A stretch of DNA of 64,000 nucleotides, from the NCBI RefSeq assembly GCF_964019385.1, contig NC_088643.1, positions 1,084,855 to 1,148,854 of the forward strand, given 5' to 3'. The DNA comes from Sycon ciliatum. Its lineage: Eukaryota > Porifera > Calcarea > Leucosolenida > Sycettidae. Each line of letters starts with the position of its first letter. Position 1 is the stretch's first letter. The position numbers were made by a program, and so were the translations under genes. The notes beneath the pieces are model-generated. The model saw nothing but the letters and a program-made list of their open reading frames with translations, made no database searches and was not told the DNA's origin. This document shows, in pieces, positions 1 to 11,164 of this stretch.

Positions 1-245
<245 letters not shown>

Positions 246-360
246 TCTTTGACTTTGTTTAGTTTGCTGTACAAGCGCATGTACTACATGTAACACCGTT
301 GACCGCTGTGTGAAATCTCTTAAAGGCTTGCTCTCTGTTCTCTGCGTATTTTTATTGTAG

Positions 361-3300
361 GCGTGTATACCTTTCGTATCTGGACAGTGTCCATTTCTTC
401 CGGCCAAAGCAGTTGCGTACTCAAGTGTATTATGAGCTGCTTATCGCCTATAAGGACTATGTAGCAAAGCGAGGCTTTGTCGCTGTTAACCTTTGGGCAT
501 GCCCTCCTGGGAAAAACGAAGACTATATTTTCAACTGTCATCCACCTGGGCAAAGGATACTCACACAACAGCTTCTAATACCGTGGTACAAGACAATGCT
601 GGACAGTGCAGTTGCTCGAAAAGTTGTTATCAAGTTTCGCGTAAGTGCTCTAAATCAACTCATTTTCGCTGGCAATTTTATTTCGCTGATTCCGCCGCTT
701 GGTTGGCCAAAGTTAACCGCAGGCCGAAATTTGTCATCGAGGCAAATGATGCATAATTCAGCCATGGCTCCACGTGAGGGCAACAACTATTAAACGATCT
801 TTTCTAAATCGGCCAAAGTTTCTCACCGGCCAAAATTTGTTGATTTCCAGAGTAGCAAGAGTAGTTATCTGCCACCGATACCTCATCCAAAGGGTATCAA
901 ACAACATGGGAGTACATACAGATTTTCCCAGTGTAACGAAAGGGTATCCAACGCACACATGTATAAATGTACACTACATAGTACCTTCCGTTACAATTTG
1001 AATCAACTTCATGACAATTTGAATCAACTTCATGACATCTTTCTAATGCTTCTGATCTGTGAATCTATGTGAATGAGCATGCAGACATTTGTATGGATTA
1101 GTAGTAATTCCGCACGGTACATTTCAAACAAGGATATTGTACTATACTGTTCAAACTAGCTACACGCCGTACTGCTCTAGCTTATAGGTTGTACTCCGAT
1201 AAATCGACTGTTAGCGTTACAGTTAACCGTTAAGGTGAAAACCGTAGCCGTTTGATCCCTATTGTTATACTGGCAATCTAATGTTGTTTATCCTTTCTCA
1301 CTTTTTTGATCTTTCAGGATATTCACCAGTCTACACTTCAAGATCAAGTCAGCGTACCGACCGGTATGCCATACTTTGAGGGTGATTACTGGCCTAAAGT
1401 GTTTGAGAAGATCGCCCAGGAGGAAAAAGCGGAGAAGATCGCAGCTGAGGCCGAGGTATGCATTATCTTCTCTGTAGAGCAGGGCTGATGGTTTACATCT
1501 CTCTTTCTCGAATTCAACTCCATCTCAAACATTTTACCACTGGTTGGATGGCATTTGGGCACCGGCCGCTGTTCGTCTTATGGTTGTTGGCAATTTGTCT
1601 TTTTTCAATGCCGCTGAGATGATGGAGTGCATGGGATGAAGGTGACAAATTCGGCAATAATTATAAGAAAGTTCGTTGCTCTCAATGTTCGAACTTGAAC
1701 CTTTCCCACTTTTCCGTTCAGCGGATTCATTATGTTATTACGGAAAAGTGAGAAAGGTGCAAGCTCGAACATTGAGTGCAACGAACTTTCATATAAGTAT
1801 CGCCGAATTTGTTACTAAAAAATCTGTTTCTTATGTTATGCAAAAGAAAGAGGTGATGACAGCCTTTCCTCAAATTGCAATGCTCTGCACTCCAACGCCT
1901 TTGTATTATTACTCAACGGTCTTTCATCTTGATCAGATCCTAAAGGTTAGGACTAGATTAGCAGGAGGTTGCCTGAGGGTCAATACTTCCATTAAGGATA
2001 CAGTAGTGATTTTAAAATATTGGCCATTGAAATATTACCTTGTAAATAACATAGCAAGGGGTGCTACGCTGTTCTGGAACTGGGAAGATACCTTAGGTGT
2101 TCTCAGTGTTGGAACAAGACAAACCATACACTAGCTTAAAGCTTGGCGTATGCCAATCCTCCGCCAAGTAGTGAGAGCTCTATTTCATTAGCCAATGCCT
2201 TCCTGAAGCCGTAGAACCGTGACTTGTCAACGACTAGTAGTAATATATTTTTTCTTATCATCGGATGCCTCAACAGTGATATACACAACCCTTAAGAGGG
2301 CTGATAACGGGATAAGTGAAAAGGAAAAGAAAAGAAAACTAGACAATATTTGATTGAGAATGCAGTGATCCATGTGGATGGTTTTTGTTATTTGCCAGGT
2401 GTGTGAGGGGTATGATGACCGTGGTCTGTTGTTGTGTGCCTTTATTCCTATGATGTCAAGCAGAAGAATGGCAAGAAGGGATGCTCACAGCCGCAGTACG
2501 GCCGAAAGAAGAAGAGCAAGCCGGCACCGGCACGGAAGAGAAAAGATTTCGCTGCGCGTGTCCTGACCCGGCTGGAGGAGGATAACAGTGTAGGTCCATG
2601 GTTTCATTCTTTCTTTGCATTGCGTATACCTGTGTCTCGTGGAGTGCGACGACTGGTTTGATTGCAAATGCATGTTTTAGATTTGTTTCTAACTTGATTG
2701 TTTCTTCGAAGTTGAATATCATGAGCAAGAAATCAGTTTTAGTGCAGCCCTTCACAATCAAAATCAAGATGACAAGTTATGATATTCTTCTCAAAAGCCT
2801 TATTTAGCCATTTTACCCACAATGGCCCGCATGGGAAATTTTGTAATCAATAATTTGGTCGAAATACGCAATTGTGGGAGAATCATGCACCATTGGGAAG
2901 GGAAAGCCATGCATGAGACATGCTTTAGGATAGGGCTGAAATGAGTATCTCAACTATTCAAATATTCGTTAATTTAGCTTTGCAGAATGAACATTTGTGA
3001 GGTAACGAATATTAGAACTGAAATTTTTTTCCCAATATGCTCGACACAAATGTTTTACTACAATCAGCAAAATGCGAGAACAACAATCCCGATATGCTAC
3101 TCCTGTTGGTACCGGGAGTGTGTGAGTATAAACGCAGTTCGATGGCCACACACGCTTCTTGCCGAACTTGACACTTGACTGACTCACGATTGTAGCACCT
3201 TCCGCTCGGCAAACCTGAAAAAAGCACCACTGCCTGCTGAATACACAGTGTGTCAGTTCGGAAAGAAGTTTGTGCTCCTCGTTGGAGCAACCAACTTCAT

Positions 3301-4405
3301 CACTAGTACCGACGAAGTCGCAACTTCTAAGTTCATAATGGTTCTAGTTTGTAAAATTATTGCCTTTGGGTGTTACTCTTTCAGTGAAACCATTTCTTGT
3401 TGAACCTTCTACTAGTATCTTAGTTTATGCCCCAGCTGTTACGCTGTCATCACACTACGGTACAAGGGTGTATCTCCCACAGTCTGTTTCCAAGCGAACT
3501 TGTACGTGCGAATCTTCAATTTTTTTCAAAACGTGACCGCGTGTACTGGTCAAGAACTGTGCCTGTTTGATGACACGACAACCCGTTTTGGATTTTTCAC
3601 TGTGGACGCAGACGTAAGGGGAAGCCAGAGAACGAAGTGTGATGACGGCCTTACTAGCTCCTTGGGTGTTGCTGGTATTATCGCCTACCCTGATTTCTTG
3701 TATTCGTTGCTGCCAAAATTTCCTTACATTAGCTTTATTCTTGTTCCTTTTGGCCAGGCATTCTTCACCATCACGCTGATTTCTTCAGAAAAGGTTGCCA
3801 ACCTTAAACCCATGCAGGAGGATGTGGCCGAGCAGCAAAGCAGCAATGTGATGGAGAGTCGGGATTCAATTCTTGCGTACTTTCGTAAGAATCATCTCGA
3901 GTTTACAACTTTGTGGCACGCGCAGTACGCTACACTGTGCATGCTCATCGAGCTGCAAAGCCAGTGCAATGAAAATGTAATCGGCTACCGCTGCAATACA
4001 TGCATGGCTGAAATTATTGGAAGTCGTTTCCATTGCCCAGAGTGTAAGGTGAGTTTGCATATTCCTATTGGCCACTGCGTGTTTCCAGATTTTTGTTCGT
4101 ATTTCTTGTCTCAAGTTCTCTTAGTTCTTTTAGAGTAGACTATAAATGGAGGCAAACGATAGAATTTTTAATTCACATGACTGTAGCTTTGTCTGTACAA
4201 CATGCAACACTTGCAGAATGCAGGTTCTTTACTCGCCAGTAGCGTTCAGATCTGCCTCTATTCTGTATCTGATTGCTGTTTTGTACGTGTTTCTTGTCTT
4301 GTACGTGTTTGTGCCTCCTTATGCTAGGATTTTGACCTTGTGCTAAGTGCCATCAGGAACGCGGCCATGATCACCCGATGGAGCAACATGGTCGGCGGTG
4401 ATTAA
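361..4405 (+). CDS. CREBBP/EP300: CBP/p300-like histone acetyltransferase, partial (HAT core to ZZ finger, 5 exons)
   Basis: CBP/p300 is a nuclear transcriptional co-activator that acetylates histone lysines. I see five exons bounded by AG and GT: 361-640, 1318-1455, ~2464-2589, 3758-4048 and 4328-4405. Exon 1 encodes the HAT hallmarks SYLDSVHFFRP, WACPP and DYIFNCHPPGQ. Exon 2 encodes MPYFEGDYWP. Exon 3 is the lysine-rich HAT insert (GRKKKSKPAPARKRK). Exon 4 runs through KNHLEF to the first ZZ-finger cysteines (CNTC, CPEC). All these exons join in phase 0. Exon 5 starts DFDL as in known ZZ fingers, but then needs one extra base to read the expected C-x2-C and HDHPME; as written it leaves the ZZ frame and stops at 4405. 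No TAZ2 domain follows. Earlier exons lie left of the window. It may be a recently broken gene, a truncated duplicate, or a one-base assembly error. Confidence 0.88.
1642..1815. repeat. Fold-back (MITE-like) element in intron 2
   Basis: Two ~75-nt inverted arms, 1642-1716 and 1740-1815, match over most of their length (acaaattcggc..., gttcgttgc, caatgttcga, cacttttccgt) around a ~23-nt loop. It has no coding capacity. It lies between CBP/p300-like exons 2 and 3. Confidence 0.8.
2236..2343 (-). mobile_element. 5'-truncated LINE 3' end
   Basis: The reverse complement matches the 3' untranslated end of the LINE at 62.4-62.57 kb: a pyrimidine-rich stretch, then cacttatcccgttatc, the ccctcttaag segment and gttgaggcatccgatg, ending in a short TACTA-type tail. 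It is a short copy in a CBP/p300-like intron. Confidence 0.75.
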
Positions 4406-5039
4406 AGCTTTGAAGCCAGTGAAACAATAATATCAATGTTATATAATATATTGCTTTTGTGTCCAATTATTTATTTTGAGTTGATTTCCGCAATCACTTA
4501 AGTTTGATGATATGCATGTTGACTTGCCCGTACAAGTGTCTTTTTATACATGATGATTATACACGATGATTTTTTATGATGATGATGATTTTGATAAAAA
4601 CCATTCAAAGCCACTCAGTGATTTTGTAATACTTGAAGTATACATATAAGCGCAATCAGTAATACAAGCTGGATCGACATTTGTGTACACTTTATTCATG
4701 TAATGGAAAACTGTGGAGACAATGTGCAATAAAACGATGAAAATGTGAAGAAATGGTGTAGAGAAAATAAGGATTCGAACAAGTTTCCGTACAACACTCA
4801 TCAGGAATGTTCGTTGTACTAAAGGACACTGAAACAAAAATTGAACTATTATAGAAAACCTAAGTTAGAGAAATAACACTAAGAACAACAGCAGTGAAAT
4901 TTACAAGTGTGACTTTTAACAATGAAAGCGAGAGCAATAACGAATGCGTGTACTAACACTAAATTTGCAACTGAAAAATGAACAAAGAAGAGAAAGAAGG
5001 AAGGAAGGACAAAGTGATAACAAATAACAGCAGTACATT
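4406..5039. other. No gene seen; AT-rich, with LINE-tail-like ATG repeats
   Basis: No coding feature is supported. A short (ATG)n tract at ~4568-4590 is followed by a gattttgataaaaa...ttcaaagcc block that recurs at ~6115-6180 and ~7035-7085. These look like 3' ends or flanks of a dispersed repeat. Confidence 0.5.
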
Positions 5040-5945
5040 ACACCTAGAAATCCGCCAACGTCCTTCACAGCTGAGACTTTCAGCTCGTGCTTATCTTGGT
5101 TGCGCTCACCTTCCCCTCCTGATGTTATTTCTATAACTTAGAACCTAGTTGGAAGGCTGTTGGAGTGCGCATCCCAGATGTGCTAGAGCTGTTAGCCAGT
5201 TAGTTGTAGAACGTGAGTACCGTCGGTCAGTGGCGTGCAATGTTATCGCATTAGCTGATTGTTTAGTAACTGGTGGTGTTAGTGGACAGTATAGCGTAAC
5301 TTGTAGTTCCTTGGTCTTTCTCTTTGTATAAATTAAACCTTGGCTCTCCATCTGAGTCCATTCCTGCACACCTGCTGAGCCGTCTTTATCTATACGGCGA
5401 AACGATCTTCGTGTGAAACTGCTGCTTGTTACCGCTGCTTATTGTCCATCTAAATTGTCGTAGTCGAAGTACAGTGCTGTTTTACAGAGGCGTTCGGTTT
5501 TTGATGATTCTTGTTCGCATAGCTTCCCCTTTTATTGATCTTCGCATCTTTTGAGCCACACAATTTGTGTGGAATGTGGCTTTGCGTTCCTGAATCGTGG
5601 TTTGACCGTATTGTCCAATGGTCTTGCCAGTGTCGTCATCGACATGCATGAACATCCGCCAACGTCCTTCACAGCTGAGCCTTTCAGGTCGTACTTATCT
5701 TGGTTGCGCTCACCTTCCCCTCCTTATGTTATTTCTATAACTTAGAACCTTCCAAGTTGGAAGGCTGTTGGAGTGCCCTTCCAAGATGTGCAAGAGCTGT
5801 TAGCCAGTTTGTTGTAGAACGTCAGAACCGTCGGTCAGTGTCGTGCAATGTTATCGCATGAGCTGATTGTTTAGTAACTGGTGGTGTTATTGGACAGTAT
5901 AGCGTAACTTTTAGTTCCTTGGTCTTTCTCTTTGTATAAAATTAA
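5040..5945 (+). repeat. ~600-bp tandem repeat family, about 1.5 units
   Basis: The block from ccgccaacgtccttcacagctgag to ggtctttctctttgtataaa occurs at ~5050-5335 and again at ~5655-5940, separated by a linker that includes the cttgccagtgtcgtcatcgacatgc segment. Each unit carries the palindrome ttccaacttggaagg or a shortened form. The same family is present inverted at 11.15-12.53 kb, and its tail continues beyond the gypsy element at 33525-33590. No long ORF is seen; probably a non-coding dispersed repeat. Confidence 0.8.
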
Positions 5946-5959
5946 TATATACTTTCACA

Positions 5960-6240
5960 CAAAATAAGCTCGATGATGATGATGATGATGCACTTTGTGT
6001 TCATTTTCCTCTCCTTTCATTCTAATTGAATTTTGATGTACCGGTATTGCGTTTTTGCTTGCCCGTACAAGAGGCTGTTCTATGATGATGGTTATGATGA
6101 TTCTCACCTTCCAACCCGGCAAATATTTTGATTTTGATAAAAAACGATTCAAAGCCTCTCAATTATTTTGTAATACTTGATGTATAGATATAAGAATAAT
6201 AATAATGGTTACACTTTCACACAAAACAAGCTCGGTGCAG
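5960..6240 (+). repeat. LINE-type 3' tails with (ATG)n
   Basis: The block cactttgtgttcattttcct ... attgaattttgatg ... gcttgcccgtacaagaggctgttc followed by ATG repeats recurs at ~8440-8545 and ~8553-8640. It resembles the 3' untranslated end and microsatellite tail of the LINE fragments in this area. Confidence 0.6.
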
Positions 6241-6616
6241 CACCAATCACGGCAGGGGAACCCGACCCTCCACCATCGCCAACTCACGAAGCATGTGAAC
6301 TGGACGGTGACAGGCCGACCGAGCACCCCTGACACACAACACAGCGGAACGTAGCAGCGCGAAAGACACCCGACAACGATAATAACCCATCAACGACGAA
6401 TAGCTACCTCCCGAAGATTGAGATGTAAGGAGGCAAAGGCGCCTGAGGAAGGCCGTGGATGCCGGCGCAGCAGCCCCATTCACGGAAAACACCAGAGGTG
6501 CAAAGGCACCACGCTCAACATTGACTACTCTCTCCTGATATTGACGTCTCTTAGCGCCCTCATGTTGCCGGAAGAGCGCGTCCAGGCTTCTGGACGCATA
6601 GGAAGAAGCGTCAGGA

Positions 6617-7000
6617 TTAATCAGCCCTTACATCAAAAAATGCATCTTGCCCACGCGTCCAGAAGCCTCGAGCGCTCACATCAAGGCGAGCCTCGACAGA
6701 GGTGTTCGCTGACCTGGCCTGAAAAACCTCACCCTCGACAGGGGCGAGAGGTGGCTCCACAGACACACTGGAGCAAACCTCGGTCAAGGCAACAGCGAAC
6801 AGATCTCGTAGTTCATTGTGTCGAATAGTTGAGAATCCACCAAAAACACAATTCAAAGCATGGCTCGTGGAAAAACCCGCCCCACAAGCACATACAGCAG
6901 GGGTGTCACGCAGCGGCCAGTCATAGCGTAACGCAATGGCATCGCGAAAGTCTCCCTTGGATAATTTAAAACCATGCTCAGCAATGATGATGATGATGAT
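6617..7000 (-). pseudogene. LINE ORF2 C-terminal fragment
   Basis: On the minus strand a single frame encodes the C-terminal region seen in several non-LTR retrotransposons: CACGAGFSTSHAL (Cys/His zinc-binding), RHNELRDLFA, then ARLDVSARGFW and QDAFFDVR. It is preceded by an ATG repeat on the opposite strand. The RT core is absent, so this is a truncated remnant. Related fragments lie on the plus strand at 7750-8050, 8762-8999 and 9247-9682. Confidence 0.8.
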
Positions 7001-7087
7001 TTTTTTTTTTTGATCCCACCTTCCAACCCGGCAAATATTTAGATTTTGATAAAAACGATTCAAAGCCTCTCAATTATTTAGTAATTA

Positions 7088-7749
7088 TTATTATTATACG
7101 CATTCCCGCGTTGAAGTGTAGCAGCAGTATGCTGCGTCCACAGCTTCGCTTATGCAGAATGGCTTGGGTGAGAGGAGAGGGGAGAAAAAGCAACAAGGCA
7201 ACCAACATCTATGAAATTGGTCACAATAACATGAAGAGAACCAACCTACATATGCATGATTGCACAAGAATGGAGACGACCAAATATAATGGCTATAATC
7301 ATTGTGCCAGAAAACCGGTACACAGGAGATCTGACGACAATGTAACGAAACATAAAACTCAGTTACTCAATACAGGTTCCACTAAATTACAAGAGAACAA
7401 CGCTACAACGTTAGAATTGCCGCTAAATTATCGCAAGTGTAGAGAACGAGTCCAATAAAAAAATGAAAACCATGAACAGACTGTCCCGAAGTTATTTTGG
7501 GAACAAATTGTACTACATGACTGTACTTGCTGATACTGACGCTGACGGAACACGAATTAGAGTTGAATACTCACGAAGTCTTGTACATGCACATCATTAT
7601 GCGCCGGTGTTGTGGAGTAAGCAGGTACGTCAGTCACCAATCCAGCTTCAGCTCCACGCTCGCTTCAGCAGAATGTTGCCCGCGTTTGCTTTGCCTCCAC
7701 ACGGATAGACGACCAGCGCAGAGTCCCGCAGCTCCGTGGCCGTAAGGTC
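7088..7749. other. No gene seen
   Basis: Open frames here are short and match nothing I recognise. It lies between two LINE fragments. Confidence 0.4.
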
Positions 7750-8545
7750 TTGATATTCGCCGTTAGCGCCGAAGCTATTCAGGAAATACTACCAGATGTG
7801 GAGAAGGAGCCTCTTCTCAAGCCGTTCGAAGGAGAAACACTACCACATCGAACTGCGAACCGGTCTTTGGAGGCGCGTCTGGATATCAGGCCGCGGGCTT
7901 CTGGACCCGGCAGCAGGATGCCTTTTTTTATGTACGGGTAACACACCCGAAGGCAAGCCTGCTGTCGCGTACAGACGTCCTGCGTCAGCTGAAGACCCAT
8001 GAACAGGCCAAAAAGAGAGAATACTGCGCCCGTGTAAATATTGTATAGAGAGCATCATTTACACCGTTAGTTTTTTCAACTTCAGGCATGTGTGGGCCAG
8101 AGGGGTCTCGTTTTTTGAAAAATTTGGTATCGCTTGTTGTTGAGAAAAATCCTGAGTTACATTATTCTGTAGTCATGGGACAACTTCGATCTGTATTGTC
8201 GCTGTGTTTGCTCCGCTGGTGTATTACTTGCATACGTGGTTCGCGGGCATCATACAAGCGTCAGCGCCACACATTTTTAACAAGCTGCCATGCCCTTAGA
8301 GCACGTTGATGTGTACGGGTGTCTTAAGGTTTTTATGTTTGTTCTTTTATTCCATTTTGAGCCGGTCTTCTCCGATTGGTGGCCCCATGCTCATTGTGTT
8401 CAACTGCACTTTGCGTTCCTTTTTATATTGAGTTCCAGTGCACTTTGTGTTCATTTTCCTCTCTTTTTTTCATTCTAATTGAATTTTGATGTCTTGCGTT
8501 TTTGCTTGCCCGTACAAGAGGCTGTTCAAATGATGATGATGATGA
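7750..8545 (+). pseudogene. LINE C-terminal fragment plus 3' UTR and (ATG)n tail
   Basis: Split frames at 7750-8050 give pieces of the same C-terminal LINE domain (PDVEKEPLLKPFEGE, then LDIRPRASGPG and, in other frames, QDAFF-like and LSRTDVLRQLKTHEQAKK-like pieces). The sequence then continues into the AATTGAATTTTGATG/GCTTGCCCGTACAAGAGGCTG tail and ATG repeats at ~8530-8553. Frameshifted and dead. Confidence 0.7.
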
Positions 8546-8552
8546 TGATGAT

Positions 8553-8655
8553 GCACTTTGTGTTCATTTTCCTCTCTTTTCATTCTAATTGAATTTTGAT
8601 GAATTGCCTTTTGCTTGCCAAGAGGCTGTTCCAAATGATGATAATGATGATGATG
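8553..8655 (+). repeat. Second copy of LINE 3' tail
   Basis: Repeats the preceding ~90 bp (cactttgtgttcattttcct to aagaggctgttc) with small deletions, ending again in an ATG/ATA tract. It could be a tandem 3'-end duplication or an independent short insertion. Confidence 0.7.
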
Positions 8656-8761
8656 GAGAGCCTGGGACATGAGCAGCAATTCCTGATCGAAGTAGCTGCT
8701 GAAAAAGGGCCTATCGTCCTGGCTAACCGTAGCTCCTACTTGGCAAGATGGCACAATACTG

Positions 8762-9682
8762 AAAAAATCAGATTTCCGGGATGCTCTGTGCGTCCAGTAT
8801 GGTCGGAGACTGAGTGGATTGCCAGATTATTGCGTGTGTGGTGCTTCTCTCAGTCCGAGCCATGCGCTCGCGTGTGCCAATGGCGGGTACACAATCGCCC
8901 GGCACAATGAGGTACGGGACCTTGTGGCAAGCTTGCTGCGGGAGGCTGGCATAGTGGATGTGGAGACGGAGCCGAGGCTACTTCCCTGCAGCAACGAGGT
9001 CATAAGTTGTACTTCTGGTTTTTCCTGTCTCCACGTATTGCCGGCGATACATCAAGTAGTCTGAAAACCATTGCAAAGCAGTGCTAGTGAGACCCAGTTC
9101 AAAGAGGTCCTCAACCAGAATGCTATGTTTTACCTTGTCGAAAGCTTTAGACATGTCGACAAATGCTACTCCTGTTCTCTCTCACACCTCACATTTGCAC
9201 CAGCAAAACCACAGTGCAGGGCAGCCACATTGGTTAGGTGTACTACAGATTATTGCGTGTGTGGTGCTTCTCTCAGTCCGAGCCATGCGCTCACGTGTGC
9301 CAATGGCGGGTACACAATCGCCCGGCACAATGAGGTACGGGACCTTGTGGCAAGCTTGCTGCGGGAGGCTGGCATAGTGGATGTGGAGACGGAGCCGAGG
9401 CTACTTCCCTGCAGCAACGAGGACTTGCCGGGAGGGCGATCCCTTAAGAATGCGGAGGCTCGTCTGGATGTGCGAGCTCGGGGTTTTTGGTTGCCACACT
9501 GGGGCCGGAAACAAGACGCTTTTTTTGATGTGCGGATTACTCACCCCGCAGCGTTCGTGTTGTCTCGATCACAAGCCCTGAGCCAGCTCAAATCCCATGA
9601 GCAAGCGAAGAAAAATCAATATGCCAGTCGGGTTGTGAACGTTGATCGTGGCTCATTCCCACCACTGGTGTTTTTAACATAA
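8762..9682 (+). pseudogene. LINE C-terminal domain interrupted by a 247-bp insert with 176-bp duplication
   Basis: The frame starting at ~8762 reads FRDALCVQYG, DYCVCGASLSPSHAL and RHNEVRDLVASLL. At 8999 it breaks into an unrelated segment. The stretch 8824-8999 is then repeated at 9247-9422 with one substitution noticed, after which the domain continues as ARLDVRARGFW, KQDAFFDVRI and a C-terminal LKSHEQAKKNQY to ~9682. Known family: the C-terminal Cys/His domain of non-LTR retrotransposon ORF2. No RT core on this strand. Confidence 0.8.
9002..9195 (-). pseudogene. LINE reverse transcriptase fragment
   Basis: The minus strand encodes a typical non-LTR RT motif A region: GVAFVDMSKAFDKVKHSIL, then LFELGLTSTALQWFSDYL and RRQYV. 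It lies antisense inside the duplicated LINE C-terminus on the plus strand, so it is a separate insertion or rearrangement. Only about 65 codons remain. Confidence 0.85.
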
Positions 9683-10203
9683 TAATAATTATTGTTATTA
9701 TTATGGATTCAGTGGACCTGAGACCAATCAGTTTTTGAAGGCTTTGGCCTCACTTTTCGTAGAGCGCCATAATAATGATCTCGATTCTCGAATACCCCGT
9801 TGTCATGGGTATGCTGCGTACCCGATTATCAATTTGCCTTTTTGCGGTGGGCAATTACTTGCTTCCGTGGATGGCGTGGCTCGTATAACAAAACACGTTT
9901 GAATTCATTTGTTGCTCAGTGCCGTCAGGCTCGTTAGGCTCCTGCTTACCGGAACCTATGAGGGCCCTCCGGATCTGCATGGAGGGCTGGTGGACGGTGT
10001 GCATGCTGCGGGGGACTTGGCGAATGGCACTCGTGCCGCGTTATCACCTGGTTAGGTGTACTACATTGTACGTGTAGGCTGTGGTGGCACTGGTGGGGAC
10101 GTGAGTCACTTGACAGATGGCACTTGTGCAGCGTTGTGCTTTCACTCTTTGTTTTCGCTGCGTACATGTATACAATCATGTACATGTACCTGTGTCTCGT
10201 GGA
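9683..10203. other. No gene seen; probable LINE 3' flank
   Basis: Begins with a TAA/TTATT-rich stretch. No coding feature is supported. From ~10150 it shows sequence related to CBP/p300-like intron 3 (acctgtgtctcgtgga, also at ~2628). Confidence 0.4.
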
Positions 10204-10211
10204 TTGCGCGC

Positions 10212-10685
10212 TAGGCCTTGACAGACCATGCTAGCACAATTTTTCGCATAATTCCTACCAAAATCGAACAATCGCATAATTCGAGGCAAATTGCATACGA
10301 ATCGCATAAAATTGGAATAATCCTCCTGTCCGCATCAAATTCCATACACTTGTGCATGTTCTACAAGTACAAGTATTTGCATCAGGAAGTCGTAGGTTTA
10401 CGACTCCCTTGATAACATGTCCAATCCACTACAATCAGTGACGGTCGTAGCTAGGTCGGACGGTGCGTTGACCCCGTTGAACTTTTGCTACTACAGTACA
10501 ACGCCCTCTACAAAAAAAGTCCCCTGTTATTTTGCACAGAACCATTATACGTTAGCAGCATATGTGAGCATAATGCGGCATAATATGATAACTTTTAGCA
10601 TAAAAATAGCATAATTCTGCAATTTTTTCAGCAATGCGAAAAGCATAATTTCACGAAAAATATTAGCATAATCTGTCAAGGCCTA
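10212..10685. mobile_element. hAT-type MITE, copy A, with 8-bp target duplication
   Basis: A 474-bp element starts TAGGCCTTGACAGA and ends TCTGTCAAGGCCTA (14-bp perfect terminal inverted repeats), and is rich in GCATAATT motifs. It is flanked by an 8-bp direct repeat TTGCGCGC at 10204-10211 and 10686-10693. Eight-bp duplications are typical of hAT transposition. A second copy is at 57252-59888. Non-coding, so it would need a transposase in trans. Confidence 0.92.
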
Positions 10686-10693
10686 TTGCGCGC

Positions 10694-10865
10694 CGACTGC
10701 TTTGGTTGCAAATACATGTTTTAGATTTGATTCTAACTTGATTGTTTCTTCGGGGTTAAATAGTATCATAAGTATTCAAGAACAACAGTTTTAGTGCAGC
10801 CTTTGACAACCAAAATCATGATGGCAAATTGTGGTATTCTTCTCAAAACCTTATTAAGCCATGTA
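10694..10865 (+). repeat. Duplicate of CBP/p300-like intron 3 sequence
   Basis: Matches 2650-2815 closely (tgcaaatacatgttttagat..., ttctaacttgattgtttctt, ttttagtgcagcc, ttcttctcaaaa). Together with ~10185-10211, on the other side of the MITE, it forms one interrupted copy of that intron segment. It may be a dispersed repeat rather than a gene duplicate. Confidence 0.75.
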
Positions 10866-11160
10866 TTGACAGAGTTTAAGAACGTGAAACGTGAAATGCC
10901 ACCAACAACATCATCAAAAACAACGAGAACGACAGTAGGTAGAAAAATCATGTACCGGTAATCGCTGATTGACATGGTACTGTAACAGTGGCAACTTACA
11001 AATGTAGTTCTAAGATAGTTTCAAGTGAAAGGACAACCAAAACATCAGGCAAAACCTACCGCCTCAGTGAAACAGCACTGTACTTCAACTATGACAATTT
11101 AGATGGACAATAATTATCGGGAAAAGCAGCAATTTCACACGCGACGATCGTTTCGCTGTA
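10866..11160. other. No gene seen
   Basis: Low-complexity, A-rich plus strand with no supported coding or structural feature before the inverted ~600-bp repeat family starts. Confidence 0.4.
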
Positions 11161-11164
11161 GAGA

